Assembly (NCBI RefSeq): GCF_015667585.1
Contig: NZ_JADPEG010000025.1
Span: forward strand, 1 to 34,532
Direction: 5' to 3'
Source of the DNA: Clostridium sp. D33t1_170424_F3
GTDB taxonomy: Bacteria; Bacillota; Clostridia; Oscillospirales; Acutalibacteraceae
DNA length: 34,532 nucleotides
Part shown: one piece after another, positions 16,001 through 23,620 of the stretch
How the letters are laid out: each line of letters begins with the position of its first letter
How positions within the stretch are numbered: the stretch's first letter is position 1
Position numbers and translations under genes: made by a program
Notes under the pieces: generated by a model
What the model was told of the DNA's origin: nothing
What the model saw: the letters and a program-made list of their open reading frames with translations, nothing else
Databases searched by the model: none

Positions 16001-18970
16001 ACCGCCACCTGCGAAGTGACCGTCCGCCGTCCGGAATTCTCCCTGACGAACGACTGGTCCATCATCCGCAGCAATCCGGAAAATTGGAAGCTTAACGACG
16101 TAAATTCCATCACAATCACTACGGAGGCAGGCGAGTTCTACAGCAATACCGCCAACGCCAAAAACGTCTTCCTGACCCCGGTTTCCGGCGACTTTACCGC
16201 CACAACAAAACTGACCTTTGTCCCGGGCGCCGACTATCAGACCGCGGGTATCATCGTTTATAAGAACGACAATAACCTGTACGGCGCATATAAGAGATCC
16301 CATTCTGGATTTAAGGGCAATATCTTTACCGATTTTGCCATCAACAACGGCAAGGCGAGCGAGCACACCACGCCCGATCCGGATAAGAACGCGCCGGTTT
16401 ACCTGAAGGTTGTCAAAGCCGGCACCACCCTGACCTCCTATTACAGCTACAACAACGAAGACTGGACCCAGATTGCCAGCCCGCTGAATGTTTCCGGCCT
16501 GAGCGGCGACAGCCTCCAGATCGGTCTCTATGCGGTAGACGGCAACGGCAAGAGCGGTTCTCTCCCGGCTACCTTTGAGAACTTCACCATCGATGGCGAA
16601 GTTGTACCGTTCGCAACCAAGTACACGGAAGCAACCGGCATTGAGCTGAACGCCACCGAACTGGATATGGTCCAGTACACCAGAGAGACTCTGACAGCTA
16701 TCAAGACCCCAGCGGATGCGGACGACAGCATCACCTGGAAGTCCAGCGATCCCGAAATTGCCACCGTTGAAAACGGCGTGATTTCCGCACTGAAACCCGG
16801 CACCGTGACCATTACCGCCATGACCGGCTTCAATAACGCCGTCACCGCGGACTGCAAGGTCACCATCACCGAGCCGGATATGGTTCTGGCGGACAACTGG
16901 AACGTTGTGCGCGACGATCCGTTCAACCGCACTGTCAATGAGGATGGCTCCGTGACCATCATTACGCAGGCGGGTGAAAACTATCCGGGCAGCATCCTGG
17001 CGAAGAACGTCATCCTGACCCCGGCCGGCGAGGACGACTTCACGCTCACGACGAAGCTCGACTTCACCCCCACCGGCGACTATCAGAGCGCTGGCCTGAC
17101 AATCTATGCAAACGATCAGGCAATGTTCGGCGCTTACAGAAGATACCACTCTCACTTTGGCGGCAACATCCTTGCAACGGTCGGCATCAGCGGCACCACA
17201 GGCAGCAGCCTGACCGAGCAGAGCGTTGCAGACCCGGATCCGGATGCACCGGTTTACCTCAAACTGGAGAAGGCCGGCGGCACTTTGACCGCTTCTTACA
17301 GCATGGATAACGAAACCTGGACGCAGATCGGCGATTCGGAAACCATCGAAGCCATCGGCAGCGCGGACAGCGTGCAGGTTGGACTCTACGCCGTAAACGG
17401 CACCAATAAGCCCGGCGCGATCCCGGCTACCTTCTCCGACTTCGCGATCAACGGCACGAAGGTCCCGTTCGTCGCTGAGAAACCGCCGGTGGAAGAAGGC
17501 AAGCTGGCTGTCACCTACAACAAGGGCGTCAACCTCTATGTCAACGGCGAAGAGCAGAAGCTCGCGAACCTGATCGGCAAATTCTCCGGCGTATACGAAG
17601 AAGGAACCGCGCTCGAGCTGGCCTTCAAGCCCTACGTCGAGGCCAGGGAGTTCAGCAAAGTCATGCTGGGCGGCCAGGAACTCGAAATTACTGATACAAA
17701 GGAATTCACCTACGATATGACCATGGCCAAGGAAGGCGCCGCGCTTGACTTCCAGTTCACGCTGGTCAACAAGAGCATCCTGAATACCATGATCGGCTAT
17801 GCAAACACCCTGGAAGACGAGGTCGCCGATGCGGTTCCGAGCATTCAGGAGAAATTTGCAGCAGCACTCGAGAACGCGGAGACCGTCGCGGGCACCGTCG
17901 CTGTTACACAGGAGCAAATCGACTCCGCATGGGGCGATCTGTTGAATGTCATCCACTACCTGCAGTTCAAGCCCGGCAACAAGGAAGACCTGAAAGATCT
18001 GCTGAACAGCGCGATCGAGATTTCCGAATCCGGCGTCCTGACCGAGAAGCTCCAGAAGCTCCTGGACGACGCGATTGCACAGGCACAGGATGTTGTGGAC
18101 GACCGCGACGCCATGCAGCCGGAAATCACAGAGGCCTATGATAAGCTCTTTGAGGTCATCGAGAAAATTCACGACAGCAATGTCAATAAAGACACGCTGC
18201 TGACGGTGATCCAGGAGGCCGAGTCCTACGACTTGAATGAGTATGTGGATCAAGGCAAGGATGCGTTTGAAGCAGCATTGAAGGAAGCCAACGACGTCTA
18301 CGACAATCCGGACGCTACTCAGAAGGAAATCAACGACGCGGTGGAGAAGCTGAATAACGCGATGCAGGGCCTTCGTCTGAAGGCAGATAAGAGCAAGCTG
18401 GAAGAGCTGACCAAGGAAGCCAACGAAATGAACCTGAACGGTTATACCGCTTCCTCCGTTAACAACTTCAAAGCAGTCCGCAAGCAGATGAACGCTCTGA
18501 TAGAGAAACCTGACAACGAAGTTTCTCAGGACGAAGTGGACGCTCTGATTAAGCGCTACTACGAAGTGAAGAACGGTCTGGCTCCCAACGGCAGCACCTC
18601 CAAGCCGTCCAACTCCTCCAGACCTTCCACGCCGATCTCTGACAACACCTACGGCGCATCCGGAACGGCCGTGGTTGGTGCAGCACAGAATGCACTGGCA
18701 GCGTTTGTCCGCTCCGATACCACCGTGGACTTTACCCTGAAGAGAGGCGCCGCATACTGCTTCAAGATGACAGTCATGAATGGAGACAATCTGGCTCCGA
18801 GCTTTACTGTCGGCAACGGCGATGTGCTTAAGACCCAGTTCGTGGCAAAGATCGGCAACGATTATTACTACAGAGTCTGGGCGATCGGCGCACCGGGTTC
18901 CAGCGCAGGCGTTTACACCACCCTGCCTGGTCAGAACGCAATGAAACATTGCACGGTAACGATTGGCTGA
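13070..18970 (+). CDS. Giant secreted GH97-family glycosidase with Ig-like, lectin-like and FIVAR modules
   Basis: The 1966-residue protein begins with a signal peptide (MKRK, hydrophobic core, cleavage near VLAAQ). Modules in order are: an NPCBM-like carbohydrate-binding domain (about 50-200); an Ig-like domain (205-295); the GH97 N-terminal beta domain (303-555); and the GH97 barrel (560-800) with LLDEGWQ, LIAWQNH, GIKPDFF and RTYPNALSREG. Then come a beta domain; a Big2 Ig-like domain (905-985); a concanavalin-like domain (990-1185); a second Big2 and concanavalin-like pair (1195-1475); a beta segment; three FIVAR-like helical repeats (1570-1850); a Ser/Pro linker; and a compact C-terminal domain (1895-1966). 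GH97 enzymes are alpha-glucosidases or alpha-galactosidases. D669 in GIKPDF suits a retaining-type nucleophile (inference). ATG 13070 was chosen over 13058 because GGAGG sits 6 nt before it. No LPXTG was seen. Confidence 0.93.
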   Translation: MKRKTLRSFVAVALALQMAAAGAVPVLAAQTNATAVTPAYAVSAAEVTEAGDVVLYLSDLKPTYTKVGYGSLGIDKDIDNKPLRLRDNDLKIVEYTKGLCAHAASEIRYDISRQGARRFQAYIGVQADSVYNGEYGNCGFIVEIDGVEKYNLADLSGKAAQKFLDIEIPEGAKELVLKTTNGSDGVTTCDHSLWCDAKIFCDESVQTALASAEALASQSVVQIGKTAQLSVKGYSIGGAEVPGDTLTVTYKSSDDAIATVDANGLVTGAGDGIATITCTVMQGDVVQEATINIIVGKGDPDSTWEITSPDGSVKALFSLFDGKVSYSSFKDGDIMVDNSRVGLTTSLGDFSDLSFKDSTTAEINDPYELIGAKVTQVENKANETTLNFTKEGVEGVTFSVVVRAYDDGIAFRYAINAEEAGKAITISSENTSLQIPQGSTAYVMPYIAHNEQVEEERQLSELNERYCMPLLYKTPTGQYALISEAALNEEYCGADIIGNPNGRLDIVFSNEQGSKAITTTAPFVTPWRFAVMGNTDDIAMNTMAENLSPANVIGDTSWVEPGVTAWTWLNRESTSDPDVYKKYIDFAAEMGWQYVLLDEGWQPKGSSNGHSGYAYWGYFDWTEDLLQYAKDKGIRLIAWQNHNDLKKEGEAERRIKELADMGFAGIKPDFFNSQSQDYIKFYIKLMQVTADNKMWINIHGANKTTGERRTYPNALSREGIFGAEQDLFRPADVSSFHNCMLPFMRAAVGPADYTPMFSHRTNTRKQFTIAQMGALTVSYETGIQCFADRPDAYLDSPACDFFRSFPKQWDEGKIIAGEPGEYVNTARRSGDNWYLGLICNEARTAEFKLDFLDDGDYFAYIYEDGETVDDITARTQKVDKNTTLTIPMALHGGAMIKIVKGMPSQADSITLNETELTMMPNESATLTATLSPEDVDFKTVTWTSSNPEIATVVNGKVTGLKPGTTTITAITGFDGDVTATCEVTVRRPEFSLTNDWSIIRSNPENWKLNDVNSITITTEAGEFYSNTANAKNVFLTPVSGDFTATTKLTFVPGADYQTAGIIVYKNDNNLYGAYKRSHSGFKGNIFTDFAINNGKASEHTTPDPDKNAPVYLKVVKAGTTLTSYYSYNNEDWTQIASPLNVSGLSGDSLQIGLYAVDGNGKSGSLPATFENFTIDGEVVPFATKYTEATGIELNATELDMVQYTRETLTAIKTPADADDSITWKSSDPEIATVENGVISALKPGTVTITAMTGFNNAVTADCKVTITEPDMVLADNWNVVRDDPFNRTVNEDGSVTIITQAGENYPGSILAKNVILTPAGEDDFTLTTKLDFTPTGDYQSAGLTIYANDQAMFGAYRRYHSHFGGNILATVGISGTTGSSLTEQSVADPDPDAPVYLKLEKAGGTLTASYSMDNETWTQIGDSETIEAIGSADSVQVGLYAVNGTNKPGAIPATFSDFAINGTKVPFVAEKPPVEEGKLAVTYNKGVNLYVNGEEQKLANLIGKFSGVYEEGTALELAFKPYVEAREFSKVMLGGQELEITDTKEFTYDMTMAKEGAALDFQFTLVNKSILNTMIGYANTLEDEVADAVPSIQEKFAAALENAETVAGTVAVTQEQIDSAWGDLLNVIHYLQFKPGNKEDLKDLLNSAIEISESGVLTEKLQKLLDDAIAQAQDVVDDRDAMQPEITEAYDKLFEVIEKIHDSNVNKDTLLTVIQEAESYDLNEYVDQGKDAFEAALKEANDVYDNPDATQKEINDAVEKLNNAMQGLRLKADKSKLEELTKEANEMNLNGYTASSVNNFKAVRKQMNALIEKPDNEVSQDEVDALIKRYYEVKNGLAPNGSTSKPSNSSRPSTPISDNTYGASGTAVVGAAQNALAAFVRSDTTVDFTLKRGAAYCFKMTVMNGDNLAPSFTVGNGDVLKTQFVAKIGNDYYYRVWAIGAPGSSAGVYTTLPGQNAMKHCTVTIG
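18779..18967 (+). other. Conserved C-terminal domain shared with the gene at the right edge
   Basis: The last 63 residues of the GH97 protein align without gaps to the 63 residues encoded at 34342-34532 on the minus strand, with about 41 identities. Shared blocks include FTVGNG, VLKTQ, SAGVYTTLPG and the HC near the end. I do not recognise a named family. The position after a Ser/Pro linker suggests a surface-retention or sorting role, which is inference. Confidence 0.75.
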
Positions 18971-19055
18971 TTGCTGCCACTACACATCCGCAGGTAAATA
19001 TTATACGGTAAAAATCAGCTACTCCAGTTCACTAAAATTCTCATCTTACAAATAG

Positions 19056-19100
19056 AAAACGCTCTGCCATACCTGATCGGGTATGGCGGAGCGTTTTTAT
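19056..19100 (+). terminator. Terminator of the GH97 gene
   Basis: Stem GCTCTGCCATACC (19061-19073) pairs with 19080-19092 across a 6-nt loop with one G-T pair, and flanking AAAAC pairs with GTTTT. A run of T follows the stem. Confidence 0.92.
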
Positions 19101-19329
19101 TACAGCAAGAAAATCGCCAGCTTTTCACCTTTTCATGCAGTAAAAAATCCTTTCCCGCCAATCCAGCCGGAAAGCACTTGGACGCTGGGAAAATACAACA
19201 ATCTTTTATGTTGTTTCCGGGTTCTCATACCGCGGATTTTCTTTCACACGGGACTGCGGTTCGGTTCAACCTGCATTCCTGTCCGGCGGTGGATTCCTAC
19301 CGACTCGGAGTCGCTCCATCATTTCTCAG
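19101..19329. other. Unassigned structured intergenic segment
   Basis: About 230 nt between the GH97 terminator and the PHP promoter. It holds small inverted repeats: ACAACA with TGTTGT around 19195-19216, CGGTGG with CCTACCG, and the palindrome CGACTCGGAGTCG near 19299-19311. I compared it by eye, on both strands, with cobalamin, FMN, TPP, T-box, SRP and RNase P patterns and found no convincing match. An open frame spans it but has no homology I recognise. Confidence 0.4.
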
Positions 19330-19358
19330 TTGACAAACGCCACGCCGTTCGCTATACT
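19330..19358 (+). promoter_or_regulatory. Strong sigma-A promoter for the PHP-ROK operon
   Basis: A perfect TTGACA (19330-19335), 17-bp spacer and TATACT (19353-19358), with the ATG 46 nt downstream of the -10. Confidence 0.88.
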
Positions 19359-19404
19359 TTTATTAATATCTTTTATAAGTTTCCGATATTAAGGAGGAGC
19401 AGTT

Positions 19405-20286
19405 ATGAGCTGGCTGGATTTACACATGCATTCCAATCAAAGCGACGACGGAGAATATACGCCGGAGGAATTGATGGAACTCTGCGTACAGAACGGCGTG
19501 CGTACCGCCGCCGTCGCGGACCACAATTCCACACGTGCGGTCCAACGGGCGCAGACACGCGCAGAAGCGCTGGGTATCACCTGTATTTCCGGTGTGGAAC
19601 TGGACTGCACCCATCAGGGCGTTGATTTGCACCTGCTCGGTTACTGGATCGATCCCTCACACCCCGGCTTTGCCGCAGCGGAGCAGGACATCTGGGAGCA
19701 GGAACAGCGCGCTGGAAGCAAGCGCATCGAGCTTGCCAAGGCGTTGGGCATTCAATTAAAAACCTGCGACGCCCTACTTTCCGCCAAACAGGGTGTGGTC
19801 ACAGGCGAAATGATCGCAGAGGCCGCTTTGGAGCAGGACCCGGAAAATCCCCTGCTGGCTCCTTACCAGTCCGGCGGCACACGCAGCGACAATCCCTTTG
19901 TCAATTTTTATTGGGACTTTTTTTCGCAGGGTAAGCCCGCCTATGTGCCGGTCATCTTTATGAGCCTGAAGAAAGCCGTTGAACTGATCACAGAAGCAGG
20001 CGGCGTGCCTGTTTTGGCACATCCGGGCAACAATATCCATGAAAATGCCGAACTGCTGGCGGACATTGCCGCACAGGGTGTAAAGGGTTTGGAAGCCTAC
20101 AGCAGTTACCACTCGTCGGAGCAAACCGCCTTTTATCTGGAACAGGCGGCAAAACTGTCTCTTGCCGTCAGCTGTGGCAGCGACTTTCACGGTAAGATCA
20201 AGCCCAGCATTCGGCTCGGCGGCACGGAATGCGGTGGGCATGAAGCAGAATTACTATACGGGCTGGAATGCCAAAAGCCCCAATAA
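19405..20286 (+). CDS. PHP-domain phosphoesterase
   Basis: The 293-residue protein is a PHP-domain metal-dependent phosphoesterase. The metal-binding motifs are in order: DLHMHS (H7, H9) at the N-terminus, AVADHNS, SGVELDC, VLAHPGNN and the C-terminal CGSDFHGK. The length and layout match the YciV/RNase AM type, whose members hydrolyse 3',5'-nucleoside bisphosphates or short RNA ends. The exact substrate is inferred at family level only. ATG 19405 has AAGGAGGAG 7 nt upstream. The next gene, a ROK-type regulator, starts 12 nt after its stop, so the two are co-transcribed from the strong promoter at 19330. Confidence 0.9.
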   Translation: MSWLDLHMHSNQSDDGEYTPEELMELCVQNGVRTAAVADHNSTRAVQRAQTRAEALGITCISGVELDCTHQGVDLHLLGYWIDPSHPGFAAAEQDIWEQEQRAGSKRIELAKALGIQLKTCDALLSAKQGVVTGEMIAEAALEQDPENPLLAPYQSGGTRSDNPFVNFYWDFFSQGKPAYVPVIFMSLKKAVELITEAGGVPVLAHPGNNIHENAELLADIAAQGVKGLEAYSSYHSSEQTAFYLEQAAKLSLAVSCGSDFHGKIKPSIRLGGTECGGHEAELLYGLECQKPQ

Positions 20287-20298
20287 GGAGGAAAACCG

Positions 20299-21333
20299 AT
20301 GCACAGCATACCTGCCAAGCCGGAACTCATGAAGCGGATGAACACAGACCTGCTCTACCGCGCCCTGATTTCCATGCAGACCGCTACGCGCGCGGAATTG
20401 GCGGAAGAGACCCGGATCAGCGTCACCACCGTACGCGCCCTGCTGGAGGAGCTGACAGCCAAAGGGGAAATTATCGAAACACAGTTGGACCAGTCCAGCG
20501 GCGGGCGGCGGGCGCAGCGCTATGCGCTGAATCCGCAAAAGCACGCCATCCTCTCTTTTTACCTGGAAGAAAGCGCCCTGCCTTACCGCGTCTGCAGCCT
20601 GACCGGCGCCTGTCTGGAAGAAGGCTTTTTCATGATCGACAAAAGCCGGACGGAAACCGCCGTCGTCAGCTTCTTATCACAAATCACAGCAAAGCATTCG
20701 GTCAGCGCGGTAGGCGTTGGCGTACCGGGAATCGTGGAAAGCAGCCGCTATCTCACCAACTTAGACAGCAATTCCTGGAAAATCAGCGATGTGGGAAAAC
20801 AGATTCAGGCGGTTTGTCAAAGGCCCTTTATTCTGGAAAACGACCTGAACGCCGCCGCGCTGGGCTTTTGCCTGCGGTATGGGAAACAGGAGCCAACCCA
20901 CAGCTTTGAGCAGATGAACATGGTTTATATCCATTTTAATAAAGCCTGCGCCGGAGCCGGCATCATCGCGGACGGCCGGGTTGTACACGGCGCGCGGCAA
21001 TTCGCCGGGGAGCTGGGTTTTCTCCCCATGCCAGGTGGCGGCACATTAAACAGCGTTCTGACGAACGCCCCGACGGAAGACGCCTTTCTGGATGCGATCG
21101 CCTATGTGATCGGGATCCTCTGCTGCGTAACCAATCCCGCGCTGGTCGTTGTGGGCGGCGATTGGTTTGTGGAGAAGCCCGTGGACCTATCCGCTCTGTC
21201 CCTCTATCTAAAAAAACACATTACGGACCTGATGCTGCCGGAACTTGTCAGCTCTTGCCATTTCCGGGAAGATTACCTATCTGGCCTGCATCATCTGACT
21301 GTGGAGACCCTGATTCCGCAGCTTCCCCTGTAA
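20299..21333 (+). CDS. ROK-family transcriptional regulator lacking the zinc motif
   Basis: The 344-residue protein has an N-terminal winged helix (about 15-65, TRAELAEETRISVTTVRALL) followed by an ASKHA sugar-kinase-like ROK domain with VGVGVPGIV, LENDLNAAALG and VVGGDWF. NagC/XylR-type members are repressors that respond to sugars. Here the usual CxCGxxGCxE zinc-binding segment after the GELG motif is missing: FAGELGF is followed by a short PMPGGG stretch. Sugar phosphorylation or zinc-dependent folding is therefore doubtful. It follows the PHP gene by 12 nt with its own AAGGAGG. Its target genes are not evident, and the neighbouring PHP gene or the GH97 gene are possibilities. Confidence 0.85.
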   Translation: MHSIPAKPELMKRMNTDLLYRALISMQTATRAELAEETRISVTTVRALLEELTAKGEIIETQLDQSSGGRRAQRYALNPQKHAILSFYLEESALPYRVCSLTGACLEEGFFMIDKSRTETAVVSFLSQITAKHSVSAVGVGVPGIVESSRYLTNLDSNSWKISDVGKQIQAVCQRPFILENDLNAAALGFCLRYGKQEPTHSFEQMNMVYIHFNKACAGAGIIADGRVVHGARQFAGELGFLPMPGGGTLNSVLTNAPTEDAFLDAIAYVIGILCCVTNPALVVVGGDWFVEKPVDLSALSLYLKKHITDLMLPELVSSCHFREDYLSGLHHLTVETLIPQLPL

Positions 21334-21432
21334 TAGCGGCGGTTGCATCTGCGAGGGCCTGCTTTTGTGCGCGTGAATTTTTGTCTGCAAGCATCGTGAA
21401 AACCTCTGTCACTTCTATTTTTGTGCTAACAC

Positions 21433-21480
21433 AGACGGCTGTACTGCCACTTCCCCGGGGAGATGGCAGTACAGCCGTCT
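21433..21480 (+). terminator. Perfect 17-bp inverted repeat, probable terminator or attenuator
   Basis: AGACGGCTGTACTGCCA (21433-21449) pairs perfectly with 21464-21480 around a 14-nt CCCCGGGG-containing loop, 100 nt after the ROK stop. There is no proper T run on either side, so it is an atypical terminator. Confidence 0.55.
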
Positions 21481-21594
21481 TCGCTTATATAATTTGCAGA
21501 GGCTGTGCCCTCGGATTACAGAAATCATTACTTTTGTGTGCACTTCCGATTTATCTAAAACTTGATAATTGTTCTTAATTTTCCCAGAAACCCC

Positions 21595-21623
21595 TTGACA
21601 ACTTCTTCCTCCGGTGGTAATAT
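21595..21623 (+). promoter_or_regulatory. Sigma-A promoter of rubrerythrin
   Basis: A perfect TTGACA (21595-21600), 17-bp spacer and TAATAT (21618-21623), with the ATG 56 nt downstream of the -10. The rest of the 345-nt gap upstream holds the 17-bp inverted repeat and nothing else recognisable. Confidence 0.88.
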
Positions 21624-21636
21624 ATAGACACAAAAT

Positions 21637-21652
21637 CAATAATAATTATTAT
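21637..21652 (+). promoter_or_regulatory. PerR/Fur-family-like operator
   Basis: The perfect 14-bp palindrome ATAATAATTATTAT (21639-21652) lies just after the predicted transcription start. The 15-mer at 21637-21651 matches 11 of 14 informative positions of the PerR consensus TTATAATnATTATAA, and the Fur consensus equally well. Low sequence complexity limits the inference. Peroxide control of rubrerythrin through PerR is known in clostridia. Confidence 0.4.
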
Positions 21653-21678
21653 ATTTAACTTAACAGGAGGAATACAGG

Positions 21679-22221
21679 ATGGAAAATATTAAGGGAACAA
21701 AAACGGAAGCCAATCTGCAGGCGGCATTTGCAGGGGAATCGCAGGCCAGAAACAAGTATACCTACTACGCGTCCAAGGCGCGCAAGGACGGCTATGTACA
21801 GATCGCTAACCTCTTTGAGGAAACCGCCAACAATGAAAAGGAGCACGCCAAAATCTGGTTTAAACTGCTTCACGACGGCGAAATCGCAGACACCGCAACC
21901 AACCTGAAGGATGCAGCCGCTGGTGAAAACTACGAGTGGACCGATATGTACGCGCAGTTTGCCGAAGACGCCCGCGCGGAGGGCTTCACCCGCATTGCAG
22001 CGCTGTTTGAGATGGTCGGCAAGATCGAGAAAGAACACGAGGCCAGATATCTCAACCTGCTGAAAAATGTGGAGGAAGGCCTTGTTTTCTCCAGAGAAGG
22101 CGATGCAATCTGGCAGTGCTCCAACTGCGGCCACATCGTCGTAGGCAAGAAAGCACCGGAGGTTTGCCCGGTCTGTGCACATCCGCAGTCCTATTTCCAG
22201 CTTCTCGCCAAAAACTATTGA
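21679..22221 (+). CDS. rbr: Rubrerythrin
   Basis: The 180-residue protein is a full-length classical rubrerythrin, a cytoplasmic NADH-linked peroxidase of anaerobes that reduces hydrogen peroxide. The N-terminal four-helix bundle carries the diiron ligands, with recognisable helices [27 protein letters not shown] and [11 protein letters not shown]. The C-terminal rubredoxin-like domain has C147-x2-C150 (CSNC) and C163-x2-C166 (CPVC). ATG 21679 follows AGGAGG. It is monocistronic, between its own promoter and a strong terminator. It points to an oxygen-sensitive lifestyle. Confidence 0.97.
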   Translation: MENIKGTKTEANLQAAFAGESQARNKYTYYASKARKDGYVQIANLFEETANNEKEHAKIWFKLLHDGEIADTATNLKDAAAGENYEWTDMYAQFAEDARAEGFTRIAALFEMVGKIEKEHEARYLNLLKNVEEGLVFSREGDAIWQCSNCGHIVVGKKAPEVCPVCAHPQSYFQLLAKNY

Positions 22222-22238
22222 TCCTCTTTACTTAACAT

Positions 22239-22287
22239 GCGGCGAGCCCCCGGATTCCGGCTGGAATCCGGGGGCTCGCCGCGTTTT
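22239..22287 (+). terminator. Rubrerythrin terminator
   Basis: A perfect 20-bp stem (22239-22258 with 22263-22282) and 4-nt loop are followed by GTTTTT. It lies between convergent genes and ends at the stop of the minus-strand kinase. Confidence 0.95.
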
Positions 22288-22288
22288 T

Positions 22289-23602
22289 CTATGCTTCTTT
22301 TCCGCTTCTGCGCGCAGCGGCGGGCAGCTCAACAACAAACAGCGCGCCGCCGGACGGCGCCGCCTGTACAAAAATCCTGCCGTTGTGCAGCCGGACCAGT
22401 TCCTGCGCGATGCTCAGCCCCAGGCCAAAATGGCTTTTATCATTGCGCGACTTGTCCACGCGGTAGAACCGGTCAAAGATATGCGCCGCATGCTCCGGCG
22501 GGATACCAGGGCCGTTGTCCTCCACCTCCAGCCGCACGGATTTTGGGCCGTTGATCGCCCGTACAGCCACTCTGCCGCCCTCCGGCGTATAGTGCAGCGC
22601 ATTGTCGATCAGCACGGAGAGCGCCTGCTGCAGCCGCTGCGCATCCCCGCGCAGTTCCGGCAGCTCGTCCTCCGGCAGCTCCAGTGTCAGCTTTTGCTTT
22701 CTCTCCCAAGACAGAGGGCGGAACAGCTCCACCGTCTCGATGAGCAGCGTGTCCAGCTCTACGGAGGAAAATTGCATGCTCCAGGTCTTTGCGTCACTGC
22801 CCGCCAATAAAAGCAGGTCGCTTACCAGACGGCCCATACGGGTGCATTCGCGTTCAATATTGCCGCGAAAGTGCTCCGCCTTTTCCGGGTCGGCCTTCAT
22901 CGCGGCGGCGCTGGCCTGGATGACCGCCAACGGAGAACGCAGCTCGTGCGAAGCAGCCGCGACAAATTCCACCTGCTTGCGCGTATTTTCCTCAATCGGC
23001 TTGATGGACCGACCCGCAAACCACCAACTGACGACAAACAAAGCCAGCACGGACAGCAGCGCGAGTCCCAGATACAAGAAGCGCTGCTGCCGCATCTCCG
23101 CATCCTTATCTGTCATGTCGCGCAAAAGGGTCAGGCTTTGCCAGCTGCGGCTGGTGGGAATCTGCACCACCGCCGCCAGATACCGTTCCCTCTGCTCCCC
23201 GCGCAGCTCAAACTGCACGGAGCTGGTTTCCAGCCGGGAAGCCGGCGGCGCGGCGGCGTTGACCCCGAGCTCCCCTGCTTTTTCCTTGGCGGCGGCAACC
23301 AGCTCGCCGCGCGATGTCTGCGGACTCCACGCGCCACGGAAAAACAGCGGCGTACCGTTGTCCTCAATATGGATCAAAAGGCGCTCGCTGGACTCCAGCT
23401 GTGCCAGCCAGGTAATGCTGACGGACTGGTCGCTCTGCAGCTTAAATACAATCGTATTGATGCTGCTTTGGAACGCGGTTGCGTTCGCCTGCTTTGCCTG
23501 TCCCTCCGAAACAGCGATCACCGCAGCCGCCATGCACAGCAGGACCAGGCCGGTCAGCAGGGAACAGAGCAGCGTCAGGCGCAGACGCAGTTTTTTCAGC
23601 AT
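22289..23602 (-). CDS. Membrane sensor histidine kinase
   Basis: The 437-residue kinase has membrane segments at about 8-31 and 176-195 around a roughly 145-residue external domain of unknown type, and a very short linker rather than a full HAMP domain. HisKA has His219 in AAASHELRSPLAVIQ. The ATPase has N-box LIDNALHYTPEGG, G1 DNGPGIPPEHA and G2 HFGLGLSIA. It begins 18 nt after the response-regulator gene with an AAGGAGAAG ribosome site. It is divergent from the propeller-SBP/adaptor/permease locus at 24593-34116, so that locus may be its output. The activating signal is not known. Confidence 0.93.
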   Translation of the reverse strand: MLKKLRLRLTLLCSLLTGLVLLCMAAAVIAVSEGQAKQANATAFQSSINTIVFKLQSDQSVSITWLAQLESSERLLIHIEDNGTPLFFRGAWSPQTSRGELVAAAKEKAGELGVNAAAPPASRLETSSVQFELRGEQRERYLAAVVQIPTSRSWQSLTLLRDMTDKDAEMRQQRFLYLGLALLSVLALFVVSWWFAGRSIKPIEENTRKQVEFVAAASHELRSPLAVIQASAAAMKADPEKAEHFRGNIERECTRMGRLVSDLLLLAGSDAKTWSMQFSSVELDTLLIETVELFRPLSWERKQKLTLELPEDELPELRGDAQRLQQALSVLIDNALHYTPEGGRVAVRAINGPKSVRLEVEDNGPGIPPEHAAHIFDRFYRVDKSRNDKSHFGLGLSIAQELVRLHNGRIFVQAAPSGGALFVVELPAAARRSGKEA

Positions 23603-23620
23603 GGCCCTTCTCCTTTCGCG

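Noticed and set aside
15272-18949. Very long open frame (over 1200 codons) antisense to the GH97 gene, with another at 13148-15166
   Set aside because: It follows from the strong C-ending codon bias of the GH97 gene. The sense protein has clear domains and a signal peptide. The antisense translation has no recognisable motif or plausible start.
19140-19330. Possible riboswitch or T-box upstream of the PHP gene
   Set aside because: Isolated resemblances (CCTACCG, CTGAGA, ACCGCGG) do not assemble into any known consensus. The segment lies upstream of the PHP promoter, so it would not be in that leader.
19083-19625. Open frame of 180 codons across the intergenic region and the PHP start
   Set aside because: It begins in the GH97 terminator and runs out of frame into the well-supported PHP gene. 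No ribosome site was seen.
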